Assembly: GCA_963646285.1 (NCBI GenBank)
Contig: CAVIWF010000043.1
Location: forward strand, 1 to 22,860
Source: CAKUFA01 sp963646285
Lineage (GTDB): Bacteria; Bacillota; Clostridia; Christensenellales; Aristaeellaceae
Direction: 5' to 3'
Length of the DNA: 22,860 bases
The notes under the pieces are model-generated. The model saw only the letters and a list, made by a program, of their open reading frames with translations. It had not been told where the DNA came from and ran no database searches. The translations under genes and the position numbers were made by a program. Positions within the stretch are counted from its first letter, which is position 1; each line of letters opens with the position of its first letter. Of the stretch, positions 1 through 8,667 are shown piece after piece.

Positions 1-1
1 G

Positions 2-106
2 TTGAAGCTCATTGTTGGGGAGTTTGACGTGGACGAAGCCACGGCAGGCAAGGACCTGGATGAGCTGGTGGATGGGTTCCGGGAGATGGGGATTTTGGTG
101 GGGTGA
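2..106 (+). CDS. PqqD-like protein, C-terminal fragment (gene runs off the left edge)
   Basis: Only the last 34 codons are in the window, ending in TGA at 104-106. The fragment carries an acidic pattern (GEFDVDEATAGKDLDELV) followed by a short helix ending in EMGILVG. This matches the C-terminal helix-turn-helix part of PqqD-like proteins, where a 'D-V-D-x-x-x-A-x-x-D' stretch precedes a final 'L-x-x-x-G-(L/I)-L'. PqqD-like proteins bind precursor peptides for modifying enzymes, and stand-alone versions also occur next to polysaccharide loci. The nucleotidyltransferase at the far right of this locus belongs to a family often found with PqqD-like proteins. The assignment rests on a short fragment; another small winged-helix protein is possible. 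Confidence 0.5.
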   Translation: MKLIVGEFDVDEATAGKDLDELVDGFREMGILVG

Positions 107-196
107 AGGAGAAAAGGTAACCCCGCTGCTTCGTGACGCTTTTCTTTCCATTCAGGTTATGCTGTTTTTTATTTTCTATCGAGGGCAGGTCAATCC

Positions 197-1351
197 ATGC
201 ACGATAAACTCGCCTATATGATCAAACATTATCCCTGGGTGCAGTGTTTTTATCGAATCATCATGAGCTTTTTGCTGCGCATTGTGGGATGCTTTACCGG
301 ATTCGATGATCACCTGGTACTGCTGTCATCCATGAGTGGGGATCAGTTTTCCGGCAGCCCTAAGGTGCTTTTTGATGCAATGCAGAAGGACCCACGGTTT
401 GCAGGGTTTCACTATGTGTGGGCTTTTTCCCATCTGGATCAGCACCACGTATCTGGGGCAGATGTGGTAAAAATGGACTCCTTCGCTTACTTTCAAACTG
501 CGCTTCGGGCGAAGATTTGGATTACGGACGTCAATATCGAGCGAGGACTCTCCTTTAAAAAGAAACAGACCATTTACCTGAACACATGGCACGGCACAGG
601 GCCGAAAAAAGGCGGCAATGCCATTGCAGGGCGGAAGGACTACGACTTCTCCCGTGTGGACATTTTCTGCTGTGATGGTCAGTACACCCATGATGTGTTC
701 ATCAAGTGGTTCGGCGCAGCAGAAAAGTCCATGCTCTGGTGTGGCCGTCCACGGGAAGATGAGCTCATGGAAATGACTGCGGATGACCGCTGCCGTGTAC
801 GCAAGCAGCTTGGCATTGCGGACAATGTGAAGGCTATTCTCTACATGCCCACATGGCGTGAGGGAAAACTCCCGGTTATTGACCATACCTTGTGGGAAAA
901 GACATTAGGCTCCGGCTATTGTGTGCTGACCCGTGCCCATCACTTCTCGAAAGAAAAAGCTAACGTCCTTCAAGGCAGCACGTTTTGGAAAGATGTGTCC
1001 GCTTATCCCAATGTGAATGAGTTGTATTGGGCTGCGGATATTTTGATTTCCGACTATTCCAGTGCCTTCTTCGACTACGGTCTGCTGAAAAAGCCCATGA
1101 TTTGTTTTGCGCCCGACTATGACGATTACAAGACAAATTATGGCCTCTTCATGGATTTGGAGAAGGAATTCCCAGGCGGCGTTCTGCGAGAGGAGCAAGA
1201 GGTGCTGAAGCTTATCCAGAGCATGGATCCTGCCAAGGCATCCGCCAAGTGTGGTGCGTATTGCGCCGGCTATGTGCGGCATGATCAGAATGCTACAAGG
1301 GCATGCCTAGACCGAATGGATGAATTACTGCATTGTGAGGATCGTCAATGA
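197..1351 (+). CDS. CDP-glycerol/CDP-polyol glycerophosphotransferase family protein (TagF/TagB-like)
   Basis: This 384-residue protein shows the Glyphos_transf family motifs: NTWHGTGPKK at about 129-138, YMPTWRE at 216-222 and ISDYSSAFFDYGLL at 284-297, followed by KPMICFAPDYDDY. Enzymes of this family transfer polyol phosphate from a CDP-polyol to a teichoic acid or capsular glycan on the cytoplasmic face of the membrane. The N-terminal 30 residues are hydrophobic and may associate with the membrane. Its stop codon overlaps the start of the next gene (a CDP-nucleotide-forming cytidylyltransferase) by 4 bases (ATGA), so donor synthesis and transfer are likely coupled. Which polyol is used (glycerol, ribitol or another) cannot be read from the sequence. 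The ATG at 197 follows a purine-rich GAGGGCAGG stretch. Confidence 0.88.
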   Translation: MHDKLAYMIKHYPWVQCFYRIIMSFLLRIVGCFTGFDDHLVLLSSMSGDQFSGSPKVLFDAMQKDPRFAGFHYVWAFSHLDQHHVSGADVVKMDSFAYFQTALRAKIWITDVNIERGLSFKKKQTIYLNTWHGTGPKKGGNAIAGRKDYDFSRVDIFCCDGQYTHDVFIKWFGAAEKSMLWCGRPREDELMEMTADDRCRVRKQLGIADNVKAILYMPTWREGKLPVIDHTLWEKTLGSGYCVLTRAHHFSKEKANVLQGSTFWKDVSAYPNVNELYWAADILISDYSSAFFDYGLLKKPMICFAPDYDDYKTNYGLFMDLEKEFPGGVLREEQEVLKLIQSMDPAKASAKCGAYCAGYVRHDQNATRACLDRMDELLHCEDRQ

Positions 1352-2079
1352 ACATCGCACTCATATTTGCCGGCGGCGTGGGCAGGCGGATGAACTCCAA
1401 GGACAGGCCAAAGCAGTTCCTGCTTGTGCACGGGAAGCCTATCATCGTCCACACCATTGAGCTGTTCGAGCAGCATCCGGAGATTGACGGCATCATTGTT
1501 GTGTGCCTGGAAGATTGGATTCCTTACATGCAGGAAATGCAGTACCGCTACCGGCTGGACAAAATCGGCAAGATTGTTCCCGGCGGAGCGACTGGGCAGC
1601 TGTCCATCTACAACGGATTGTGTGCCGCAGAAGAAGTCTACGGTACCGATGACACCATCGTATTGGTCCACGATGGGGTTCGTCCGTTGATTAACAGCAA
1701 AACCATTTCCGATAACATCGCATCTGTCAAAAACAACGGTTCTGCCATCACCTGCAAGCTGGCTACAGAAACCGTGATTCTGGTGGACGAGCACGATAAG
1801 GTGTGCCAAGTTCCGGAGCGTGCAGCCTGCCGCATGGCACAGGCACCGCAAAGCTTCTATTTGAAAGACATTCTTTCCTTGCACCGTCGTGCAATGGCGG
1901 AAGGGCAAACCAACATGATCGACTCCTGCTCCATGATGCGGTATTATGGCAAGAGCCTCTCTGTGGTCATTGGTCCTACGGAAAACATGAAAATCACCAC
2001 GCCGGATGATTTCTACACCTTCCGCACCCTTTACGATGTGCGGGAAAATGAACAGCTGAATGGTGGTATAGGCCAGTGA
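1348..2079 (+). CDS. IspD/TarI-family cytidylyltransferase (putative CDP-polyol synthase)
   Basis: This 243-residue protein is the usual length for IspD/TarI. The N-terminal nucleotide-binding loop FAGGVGRRM with RPKQF lies at residues 7-24, the HDGVRP metal-site motif at 108-113, APQSF at 166-170, and the C-terminal NMKITTPDD at 213-221. The family joins CTP to a polyol phosphate such as ribitol-5-phosphate or methylerythritol-phosphate. Position between a CDP-polyol phosphotransferase and an SDR enzyme argues for a cell-surface role (TarI-like) rather than the isoprenoid pathway. It overlaps the upstream gene by ATGA and the downstream gene by GTGA. The exact polyol substrate is inferred only from context. 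Confidence 0.87.
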   Translation: MNIALIFAGGVGRRMNSKDRPKQFLLVHGKPIIVHTIELFEQHPEIDGIIVVCLEDWIPYMQEMQYRYRLDKIGKIVPGGATGQLSIYNGLCAAEEVYGTDDTIVLVHDGVRPLINSKTISDNIASVKNNGSAITCKLATETVILVDEHDKVCQVPERAACRMAQAPQSFYLKDILSLHRRAMAEGQTNMIDSCSMMRYYGKSLSVVIGPTENMKITTPDDFYTFRTLYDVRENEQLNGGIGQ

Positions 2080-3173
2080 ATGTATTCGAAGAGGATTTGG
2101 ACAGGATCGCCAGCACCATTGCTGACCTGGGCTTGACAAAGAAAAACTTCTTCATCACCGGTGCGACAGGGCTGATTGGCTCCATTCTGGTAAAGGCACT
2201 GCTGTGGGCAAACGAAAAGCATGGACTGCAGAACCACGTTATTGCCCATCTGCGCAATCGTGATAAGGCAGAACAGGTATTTGCCGGATGGCAGGGTCTG
2301 GACTACTGTGTGGGGGATATTTGTGATCCCATAGCATGGGATAGCAAGGTGGACTGCATCATCCACGCCGCCAGTGAAACCAAGTCAAAAAACATGGTGG
2401 AGCATCCAGCAGAAACCCTGTGGACGACTCTCAGCGGCTCGAAAAACGTGCTGGACTTTGCGAAGAAAAAGCAGGTTGAAAAGATGGTTTACCTGTCCTC
2501 CATGGAGGCGTTCGGTTCGGTGAATTTCGATGGACGTGCCACGGAAGACATGCTGGGCACCATTGATTTGACCAAGCCCCGCAGCTGCTACCCGGAAAGC
2601 AAGCGCATGGTGGAAAACATGTGCGCCTGTTACCACGCAGAGTACGGTGTGCCGGTATCCATCGTTCGCTTGGCGCAAACCTTTGGTGCAGGCGTAGCAG
2701 CAGAGGACACCCGGGTGTTCGCCCAATTCGCCCGCAGTGCCGTGAAGGGTGAAAACATTGTTCTCCACACCCAGGGCACATCTTGGGGAAATTACGTCTA
2801 CACTGCCGATGCAGCCACCGCCATTTTCACCGTGCTGAAGAAGGGCAATAGCGGCGAGTGCTATACCGTGGCCAATGAAAGCACCAGTATGCAGATTCGG
2901 GACATGGCAGCCTTGGTAGCCGAGCAAATTGCCAATGGGGAAATCCAAGTGGTGATTGACATCCCGGAAGGTAAGAACTTCGGCTATGCAGCAGATACCC
3001 AGCTGAGGCTGGATGCAGGGAAAGTGCAGAAGCTCGGGTGGCAGGCGCAGGTTGGACTGGCAGAGATGTATCGAAGAATGATTCGGGCGTGGGGAGAAAC
3101 GATAGTCTATGAAAATACTCATGGTCACCAACAAGGTAAAAACATATTCGCTGAGTTCACAAATCACCTATGA
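2076..3173 (+). CDS. NAD-dependent epimerase/dehydratase (extended SDR)
   Basis: This 365-residue extended short-chain dehydrogenase starts with GTG, overlapping the previous stop by 4 bases. The Rossmann loop TGATGLIGS is at residues 28-36, HAAS at 97-100, the catalytic Ser in YLSSMEAFG at 139-147, and the YPESK (YxxxK) pair at 172-176. Family members oxidise and reshape nucleotide sugars (epimerases, 4,6-dehydratases, decarboxylases). In classical CDP-ribitol loci the partner of TarI is TarJ, an alcohol dehydrogenase of a different fold, so this enzyme is not a simple replacement and its substrate is open. The last 22 codons overlap the next gene by 65 bases, which is long compared with the 4-base overlaps elsewhere in the block. 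Confidence 0.85.
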   Translation: MNVFEEDLDRIASTIADLGLTKKNFFITGATGLIGSILVKALLWANEKHGLQNHVIAHLRNRDKAEQVFAGWQGLDYCVGDICDPIAWDSKVDCIIHAASETKSKNMVEHPAETLWTTLSGSKNVLDFAKKKQVEKMVYLSSMEAFGSVNFDGRATEDMLGTIDLTKPRSCYPESKRMVENMCACYHAEYGVPVSIVRLAQTFGAGVAAEDTRVFAQFARSAVKGENIVLHTQGTSWGNYVYTADAATAIFTVLKKGNSGECYTVANESTSMQIRDMAALVAEQIANGEIQVVIDIPEGKNFGYAADTQLRLDAGKVQKLGWQAQVGLAEMYRRMIRAWGETIVYENTHGHQQGKNIFAEFTNHL

Positions 3174-4221
3174 TGCCTTGCTCAGCCTTGGCCATGAAAT
3201 GGTGTGGGCAGCGGACTTCTCCATGTTCATTGGCGACAAGGACGTTATCCCCGCTGTTACAGAACAAATCAGCATCAATACAAATCCCCTGAACAAGAAC
3301 AACCTTCATGCTTACATGCGCTTGCTGGAAATCATTGATGAGCATCACATTGAGGCGGTCATGTGCAGTACACCTATCGGCGGAGCACTTGCACGCTTGG
3401 CGGCGAAAAAGAGGGGAATCAAGCCAGTTCTTTACGAAGCCCATGGCTTCCTGTTTTTCAAGGGGGCACCGCTGATTAACCGAACAGTCTACAAGTGGGA
3501 AGAGCAGATTCTTGCCCACTACACGGATGTGCTGATCACCATTACCAAGGAAGATTATGCGGAAGCGAAAAAGCTGAAGCTTCGCAGCAAGGAACCGCCC
3601 TATATGGTGCACGGTGCTGGCGTTCACGTTGGGGTTCAGGTGAACATCGACCGCACTGAAAAGCGGAGAAGCCTTGGCGTACCAGAAAATGCTTTCGTGA
3701 TTGTCTCCGCCGGTGAGCTGAACCGCAACAAGAACACGGAAGTCATTGTGCGAGCTTTGACCAATGTTCCTGATGCCCATTATATTGCCTGTGGTGTCGG
3801 ACCAGAGGAAGCAAACCTGCGAAAGCTGGCAGACGAACTGGGCGTGGCGGATCGCTTTCATTTGCTGGGTTATCGAACCGACATGCCGGAGGTTCTTTCC
3901 TGCGCAGATGTGTTCACCATCATGTCCTTCCGTGAGGGCATGCCGCGCGCACTGCTGGAAGCCATGGATCTTGGCCTTCCTTGCGTTGGCAGTAATACCC
4001 GCGGCATTCGCGATCTGATTGACACAGACGGCGGATTCATTTGTGAACCAACGGATGTGCAGGCGTTTATCAAGGCGTTCTGTCAGCTTCAGGCAGATGT
4101 ACAGCTTCGTAAGCAAATGGGCAGCCATAACAAAACCAAAGTGCAAGATTACTCGGCAGATGTGGTGCGGAAGGAACTGTATGACATTTATCGGGTGGCG
4201 TTTTGCGGCAGTAACAGGTGA
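3109..4221 (+). CDS. Glycosyltransferase family 4 protein
   Basis: This 370-residue protein opens with a GT-B N-terminal strand (MKILMVTN) and has the GT4 donor-site signature SFREGMPRALLEAMDLGLPCVGSNTRGI at about 273-300. The EX7E pair is Glu276 and Glu284. It is likely a retaining, cytoplasmic transferase that adds one sugar of the repeat unit; donor and acceptor are not readable. The ATG at 3109 lies inside the 3' end of the epimerase gene, with GGGGAG 12 bases upstream. Its stop TGA is overlapped by a possible GTG start of the next gene, so it appears to be in the same transcription unit. Confidence 0.9.
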   Translation: MKILMVTNKVKTYSLSSQITYDALLSLGHEMVWAADFSMFIGDKDVIPAVTEQISINTNPLNKNNLHAYMRLLEIIDEHHIEAVMCSTPIGGALARLAAKKRGIKPVLYEAHGFLFFKGAPLINRTVYKWEEQILAHYTDVLITITKEDYAEAKKLKLRSKEPPYMVHGAGVHVGVQVNIDRTEKRRSLGVPENAFVIVSAGELNRNKNTEVIVRALTNVPDAHYIACGVGPEEANLRKLADELGVADRFHLLGYRTDMPEVLSCADVFTIMSFREGMPRALLEAMDLGLPCVGSNTRGIRDLIDTDGGFICEPTDVQAFIKAFCQLQADVQLRKQMGSHNKTKVQDYSADVVRKELYDIYRVAFCGSNR

Positions 4222-4226
4222 GATAC

Positions 4227-5102
4227 ATGACGATAAAACGACTTTTTCAAAAAGCCTTTGTGGGTGGGCAGTGGGGTGTTGGCGTCCGAGTGAAAGACAC
4301 TGGGCAATACGTCACCATTGACACGCCAGCAGGTACATGGATTGCAGATCCGTTCCTCTATGAAGCTGATGACGAGCACTATCTTTTCGTAGAATTCTAC
4401 GAAGTTGCCAAAGAAAAAGCCTGTCTTGCCTACTATCGCTTCATTGATGGAAAGCCAGTCTATCAGGGAAAGATCGTTGAACAGCCATACCACATGAGCT
4501 ATCCGTGCGTGTTCTCCTATCACGGTGAGCATTACATGATCCCTGAGACGTCAGCCAATCAGAGTATGGATCTCTACAAAGCTGTCCATTTCCCGAACCA
4601 ATGGGAAAAGGTCTCCTGCCTTTCTTCCGGCACACGCTACGTGGACACCACGGTACTGAAACAGGGCGAAAACATCAATCTGGTCACGTATCGGAAGGAC
4701 AACGGAAGCTGGTATCTGGATGCCTTCGCACTGAATATGGAACTGAAGAAGATTGATCTGCTGGCCTCGAAGAAGTACGACACCAACATTGGGCGTCCTG
4801 CAGGGAGCTTCATTATGGAGGATGGTCTGGTTCGCCCTGCGCAGAATTGCGCCAGCAAGTATGGCGAAAGTATCATTCTGTATCAGGTGGATCGATTTGA
4901 AAAAGATCATTTCAAGGAACATGAGAAAGCAAGGATTGAAGTTGCAAGCCTTCCCATGGATGTAAAAGCAAACCGTGTTCATACGATCAACCAGGATAGT
5001 AAGTATGAGTGCGTGGACGTGTACTTTGAGAAGATCGATCTGCTGCATGGCGTGAAGACGCTGTGGAGAGCGTATTTGAGGAAATATCTAACCAAGGAGT
5101 AA
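4227..5102 (+). CDS. Glucosamine inositolphosphorylceramide transferase-like beta-propeller protein
   Basis: About 291 residues with no membrane segment. Repeated beta-rich blocks carry WIADPFLYE at about 38-46, HYMIPETS at 102-109, RPAGSF at 190-195 and LVRPAQN at 201-207. This pattern resembles the domain found N-terminally in plant glucosamine inositolphosphorylceramide transferase and in bacterial proteins linked to formyltransferases, and more distantly GH43/GH68-type five-bladed propellers. Whether the bacterial form transfers, trims or only binds a sugar is not established from sequence. I chose ATG 4227 because AGGTGAG lies 4 bases upstream; GTG 4218, overlapping the previous stop, is the alternative. 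Its position between glycosyltransferases suggests a role in building or modifying the repeat unit. Confidence 0.6.
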   Translation: MTIKRLFQKAFVGGQWGVGVRVKDTGQYVTIDTPAGTWIADPFLYEADDEHYLFVEFYEVAKEKACLAYYRFIDGKPVYQGKIVEQPYHMSYPCVFSYHGEHYMIPETSANQSMDLYKAVHFPNQWEKVSCLSSGTRYVDTTVLKQGENINLVTYRKDNGSWYLDAFALNMELKKIDLLASKKYDTNIGRPAGSFIMEDGLVRPAQNCASKYGESIILYQVDRFEKDHFKEHEKARIEVASLPMDVKANRVHTINQDSKYECVDVYFEKIDLLHGVKTLWRAYLRKYLTKE

Positions 5103-5112
5103 AGCAGACTCT

Positions 5113-6261
5113 ATGAGAGTGATTTTGATCCGTTCCACAGACGTAATGCCTGATCCGCCTGTTGAAAAAATGGCCAGTGCTTTGATTGACAGTGGCCATG
5201 AGGTGAAAATTCTGGCTTGGGATCGAAGCAATAGCTATGCTGAACGGTCTTCGAACAAACAGGTAGTTGGCCACGAGACCGAAATCATTCACTTTGGAAT
5301 TCCTGCTGTTTATTGTGGTGGTATCAAGAAGAACTTCCGTGCCTTGTGGATATTTCAATGTCGGATTATTTGCTGGCTAATGAAGCATCACAACGAGTAC
5401 GATACCGTACATGCTTTTGATTTTGATACAGGCTTTGCGGCGATGATTTGCTGCAAGCTGTACAGGAAAAAGTTCGTCTATCATATTCTTGATTACTATG
5501 TTGATGGACATACCCTCCCATCTAAGTGGCTTAACAAGGTAGTTGAGTCCTTTGAAGTCCGTGTTATCAATGCAGCGGATGCCACCATCCTCTGCACAGA
5601 AAAACGGATTGAGCAAATTGACAAGGCATCCCCCAAGCAAGTTTTCGTTATTCACAACACGCCAGATGCTGTGCTTCAGCCAAACGAATCGTTCAAGCTG
5701 CAAAGTGAGAATGACAAAATGAAAATTGTCTATGTTGGCATTTTGGCAGGTGCACGGCTTCTCAAGGAAACAGTCGAGGCAGTATCACAGATGACGGATG
5801 TGGAAATGCATATTGGCGGCTTTGGTGAGTATGAAACATGGATGCAGGAAGCTGCCCGCAAGCATAACAACATTTTCTTTTATGGCAAGCTTCAATATAG
5901 TGATACCCTTTCCCTTGAAAAGCAATGCGATGTGATGATCGCAACCTACGATCCATCTTTCCGCAATCACAAGTATGCGGCTCCAAACAAGTTCTATGAG
6001 TCGCTCATGCTTGGCAAGCCAATCATCATGGCGCAAAATACCGGTTATGATGAAGTGATTCGTGAGCATGATATTGGTTTGCTGGCAGAGTATAGCCAGA
6101 AGGGAATCAATGAAACAATTCAAACACTGAAAATGCGTCGTGGAGATTGGCTAGAAATGGGCAAGAGAGCACGAGCACTTTATGAAAAGTCGTATTCCTG
6201 GGCAATGATGAAGCAGAGAATAAAGCAGATGTATCAAGAAATGGAAAGTAAGAGTAGGTAA
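5113..6261 (+). CDS. Glycosyltransferase family 4-like protein
   Basis: This 382-residue GT-B protein has an N-terminal MRVILIRSTD strand, a mid-protein linker, and the C-terminal donor-site block APNKFYESLMLGKPII with Glu296 as the conserved second acidic residue. The first acid of the EX7E motif appears replaced, as in many capsule GT4 enzymes of the 'NK(F/Y)xE' type. AAGGAG at about 5095-5100 lies 12 bases before the ATG. It follows the propeller-like gene by about 10 bases, indicating co-transcription. Predicted role: cytoplasmic addition of one sugar to the lipid-linked repeat unit; the sugar is unknown. Confidence 0.85.
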   Translation: MRVILIRSTDVMPDPPVEKMASALIDSGHEVKILAWDRSNSYAERSSNKQVVGHETEIIHFGIPAVYCGGIKKNFRALWIFQCRIICWLMKHHNEYDTVHAFDFDTGFAAMICCKLYRKKFVYHILDYYVDGHTLPSKWLNKVVESFEVRVINAADATILCTEKRIEQIDKASPKQVFVIHNTPDAVLQPNESFKLQSENDKMKIVYVGILAGARLLKETVEAVSQMTDVEMHIGGFGEYETWMQEAARKHNNIFFYGKLQYSDTLSLEKQCDVMIATYDPSFRNHKYAAPNKFYESLMLGKPIIMAQNTGYDEVIREHDIGLLAEYSQKGINETIQTLKMRRGDWLEMGKRARALYEKSYSWAMMKQRIKQMYQEMESKSR

Positions 6262-6267
6262 TAAGGA

Positions 6268-7443
6268 ATGAACAAGATTTTGTATGTTGTTTCGCGGCCA
6301 CTAGAAATCAATACATCGGCTTCCGTTCGTAACAAAGCCATGATTGAGGGCTTGATTGCTAATGGCTTTTCGGTGGATCTGCTGACAACGACACCTGATA
6401 AAAAACATGCTGCATATGATAAAAGTCTTTCTGCAGAAGGTGCGCACACGATTAGAATACCTATGAACCAGACGCAGAAGGTAACTGGCTTAAGTAGAAA
6501 AAACAAGCTGTTGTCCAGACTGAAATCTGTTGCTTATAAGTGGATAAGCAAGCATGAAGTATATGACCATCTGAAATTCATTGCAACGCATACAGATTAT
6601 GTTGACTTGGACAACAATCAATATGATTATATTATCTCTTCCTCAGATCCGAAGTCATCACACTTATTTGTAAAAAGGCTGCTTGAGTGTAAAGCAGAGA
6701 AATTCAATGGAAAATGGATTCAGATATGGGGAGATCCTTTTTTGGCAGACATAACCCGAACAAATGCAAACAAACAAAAGATTAGAGCAGAAGAGCAAAA
6801 ACTTCTTGAAGCAGCGGATTATGTCTTCTATGTATCAAAAATGACGCTGGAGCAACAGAAAAAAATATATCCGACATGTGCTCACAAAATGCGCTATACG
6901 CCCATCCCGTATGTTAAGGAGAAAATAACTACAAGTCGTAGCCTAGAAAACGCCGGAATAATCGAGCTGGCCTACTGCGGAGATTATGATACATCAATTC
7001 GTAATTTGAAACCGCTCTATCATGCTATTAATCAGATTGACAATGCCCATTTAACTGTATGCGGTGGTAGTGATGCTCCTTTGCAAAGCACTGAAAAGGT
7101 TAGCGTGAAAGGACGTGTGACCTATGAAGTAACATGCGACGTTGAAAACAGTGCTGATATTCTCGTATTTGTTGCGAATCGCTCAGGGACGCAAATTCCA
7201 GGAAAAGTTTATCAATATGCTGGAACGAATAAGCCGGTGCTGTTTGTGTTGGATGGCGATAAGGAAGCACTGAAGAAACAGTTTGAAGCGTATGATCGCT
7301 TTGCTTTTGTGGAAAATGATATTGCCTGCATAACGAAAGGCGTGAGGGAAATCACACAAAGGCAGAAGGAATATGCACCACTGACTGCATTTTCCAACGA
7401 AAAGGTCATGAAAAAACTAATGCACGAGGTCTCTCGTGATTAA
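6268..7443 (+). CDS. Putative glycosyltransferase (GT4-like, divergent)
   Basis: This 391-residue protein has a GT-B-like N terminus (MNKILYVVSRPLEINTSAS) and a C-terminal block GTQIPGKVYQYAGTNKPVLFV at about 309-329, which corresponds to the 'P-x-K-x-(F/Y)-E-Y' donor-site region of GT4 enzymes but lacks the usual glutamate. The internal phrase WIQIWGDPFLADI is typical of bacterial capsule transferases. The gene starts 6 bases after the previous stop and is visibly AT-richer than the block before it, marking the beginning of the strain-variable section. Specific donor and acceptor are unknown; an inactive or atypical transferase cannot be excluded. Confidence 0.75.
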   Translation: MNKILYVVSRPLEINTSASVRNKAMIEGLIANGFSVDLLTTTPDKKHAAYDKSLSAEGAHTIRIPMNQTQKVTGLSRKNKLLSRLKSVAYKWISKHEVYDHLKFIATHTDYVDLDNNQYDYIISSSDPKSSHLFVKRLLECKAEKFNGKWIQIWGDPFLADITRTNANKQKIRAEEQKLLEAADYVFYVSKMTLEQQKKIYPTCAHKMRYTPIPYVKEKITTSRSLENAGIIELAYCGDYDTSIRNLKPLYHAINQIDNAHLTVCGGSDAPLQSTEKVSVKGRVTYEVTCDVENSADILVFVANRSGTQIPGKVYQYAGTNKPVLFVLDGDKEALKKQFEAYDRFAFVENDIACITKGVREITQRQKEYAPLTAFSNEKVMKKLMHEVSRD

Positions 7444-7467
7444 TTTTGATAGGAAGTAGTGCGTGGT

Positions 7468-8667
7468 ATGGGTAAAAGTGTGATACAGAAAGTCAAAATT
7501 AATTCGAATATTATCGCCTTTATCTTATGTGTCAATACATTTTCAAAAATATTGAGCATATTTGTTGTGATACCCTACAACATTGTAATGATGGAAACAT
7601 TGGCTATCACTCTGCTGATACTGTCAAATGAGCAAATAATTTTGTTAGAGAAGCAAACAAGTTCTATTCTTCTTGTTGTAGGCGGCATCATGGTGTATTC
7701 ACTGTTGATCTATCGAATGGATGCACGCGTTATCGAAAGACTGCTTAAATTTGTTATGTATGGTCTATTCTCGATGCTATGTGTGCAATATTCATTTGAT
7801 AAAAAGACGTTTTACAAAACTATATTCATTTTCGGCTTTATTCATCTCTGGTATCTATATGCTTATGCTACAAACCGAATTCAAGCGGGGCTTATGTCGA
7901 TAGATGACACAATGGATTTATCCTACACATCATTGATTTATGTATTTGCAGGATCAGAAGTTGTTACAAGCCGAGGAGAAAAGACATTAACGCGATTACT
8001 GGCCGCGATATCATGCGTTTTGTTTGTGTTTTTCTTGGTTGGAATTAGCGTTAATCGCGGCGCGCTGATTTCCGCTGTAAGTTATTATGTATTGCGGTTT
8101 GTGAACAAGCAAAATGACACAAAGAAGCGTATCGTGCTCTTTGCGTGTGTAATTATCATTGGGATCTTCGCTTATATAAACCTCATATCGATCCTTAAAT
8201 CGATAGATGCACTTACAACATCCATTGGCATGACAATCCGACCGCTTCAAAAGACCATCCAACAGATGGAATACTCGGACAGTATGATTTCGGGGAGAGA
8301 GTGTGTTTATGGTTCGGCCATGGAATTGATAAAAGAATCTTGGGCATTGCCTAACGGTGTGGCTGGCTTCGATGTGTTGAAAGGGATCTATTATCCGCAC
8401 AATATTTTTCTCGAAGCCGGAATTGAATTTGGATTTATAGGGATCATTCTGGTGATACTAATCATCTTAAGGGCGTGTTACCAAATGGTTATTAGACGCA
8501 GGAAAAATACTGATTTGCTGTTATTATTTTTCTGCTTATCAATTCCAAGACTGATGGTTTCGTCTTCATACTGGGAAAACACATTTATCTGGCCAATGAT
8601 GGTGTTGATGTGGACGAACAGCCCAGGGAAAACACAACGAAGCTGTGTTCAAAGGATTTGCGTGTAG
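7468..8667 (+). CDS. wzy: O-antigen polymerase/ligase-like membrane protein (probable Wzy)
   Basis: About 399 residues, mostly hydrophobic, with roughly ten predicted membrane helices and one large soluble loop near residues 250-315. The loop holds SGRECVYGSAMELI and then YYPHNIFLEAGIEFGFIG; the 'PHN-x-(F/Y)-LE-x(3)-E-x-G' pattern is characteristic of Wzy/WaaL-type O-unit polymerases. It would join repeat units on the outer face of the membrane after flipping by the Wzx at 13182-14702. ATG 7468 is preferred, with AGGAAG at 7451-7456; GTG 7459 is too close to that site. The sequence is very AT-rich (15 of 60 G+C in 7501-7560). Its last residues are ordinary polar sequence and coincide with a short repeat at the module boundary. 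Confidence 0.8.
   Translation: MGKSVIQKVKINSNIIAFILCVNTFSKILSIFVVIPYNIVMMETLAITLLILSNEQIILLEKQTSSILLVVGGIMVYSLLIYRMDARVIERLLKFVMYGLFSMLCVQYSFDKKTFYKTIFIFGFIHLWYLYAYATNRIQAGLMSIDDTMDLSYTSLIYVFAGSEVVTSRGEKTLTRLLAAISCVLFVFFLVGISVNRGALISAVSYYVLRFVNKQNDTKKRIVLFACVIIIGIFAYINLISILKSIDALTTSIGMTIRPLQKTIQQMEYSDSMISGRECVYGSAMELIKESWALPNGVAGFDVLKGIYYPHNIFLEAGIEFGFIGIILVILIILRACYQMVIRRRKNTDLLLLFFCLSIPRLMVSSSYWENTFIWPMMVLMWTNSPGKTQRSCVQRICV

Noticed and set aside
107..196. Possible terminator (gaaaag at 111-116 with cttttc at 139-144) or promoter in the gap before the first complete gene
   Set aside because: The stem is short with a 22-base loop, and no convincing -35/-10 pair could be placed, so neither was called.
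12..221. 69-codon + strand reading frame at the left edge
   Set aside because: Tryptophan- and glycine-rich nonsense-like composition; it is the shifted frame of the PqqD-like 3' end running into the intergenic gap.
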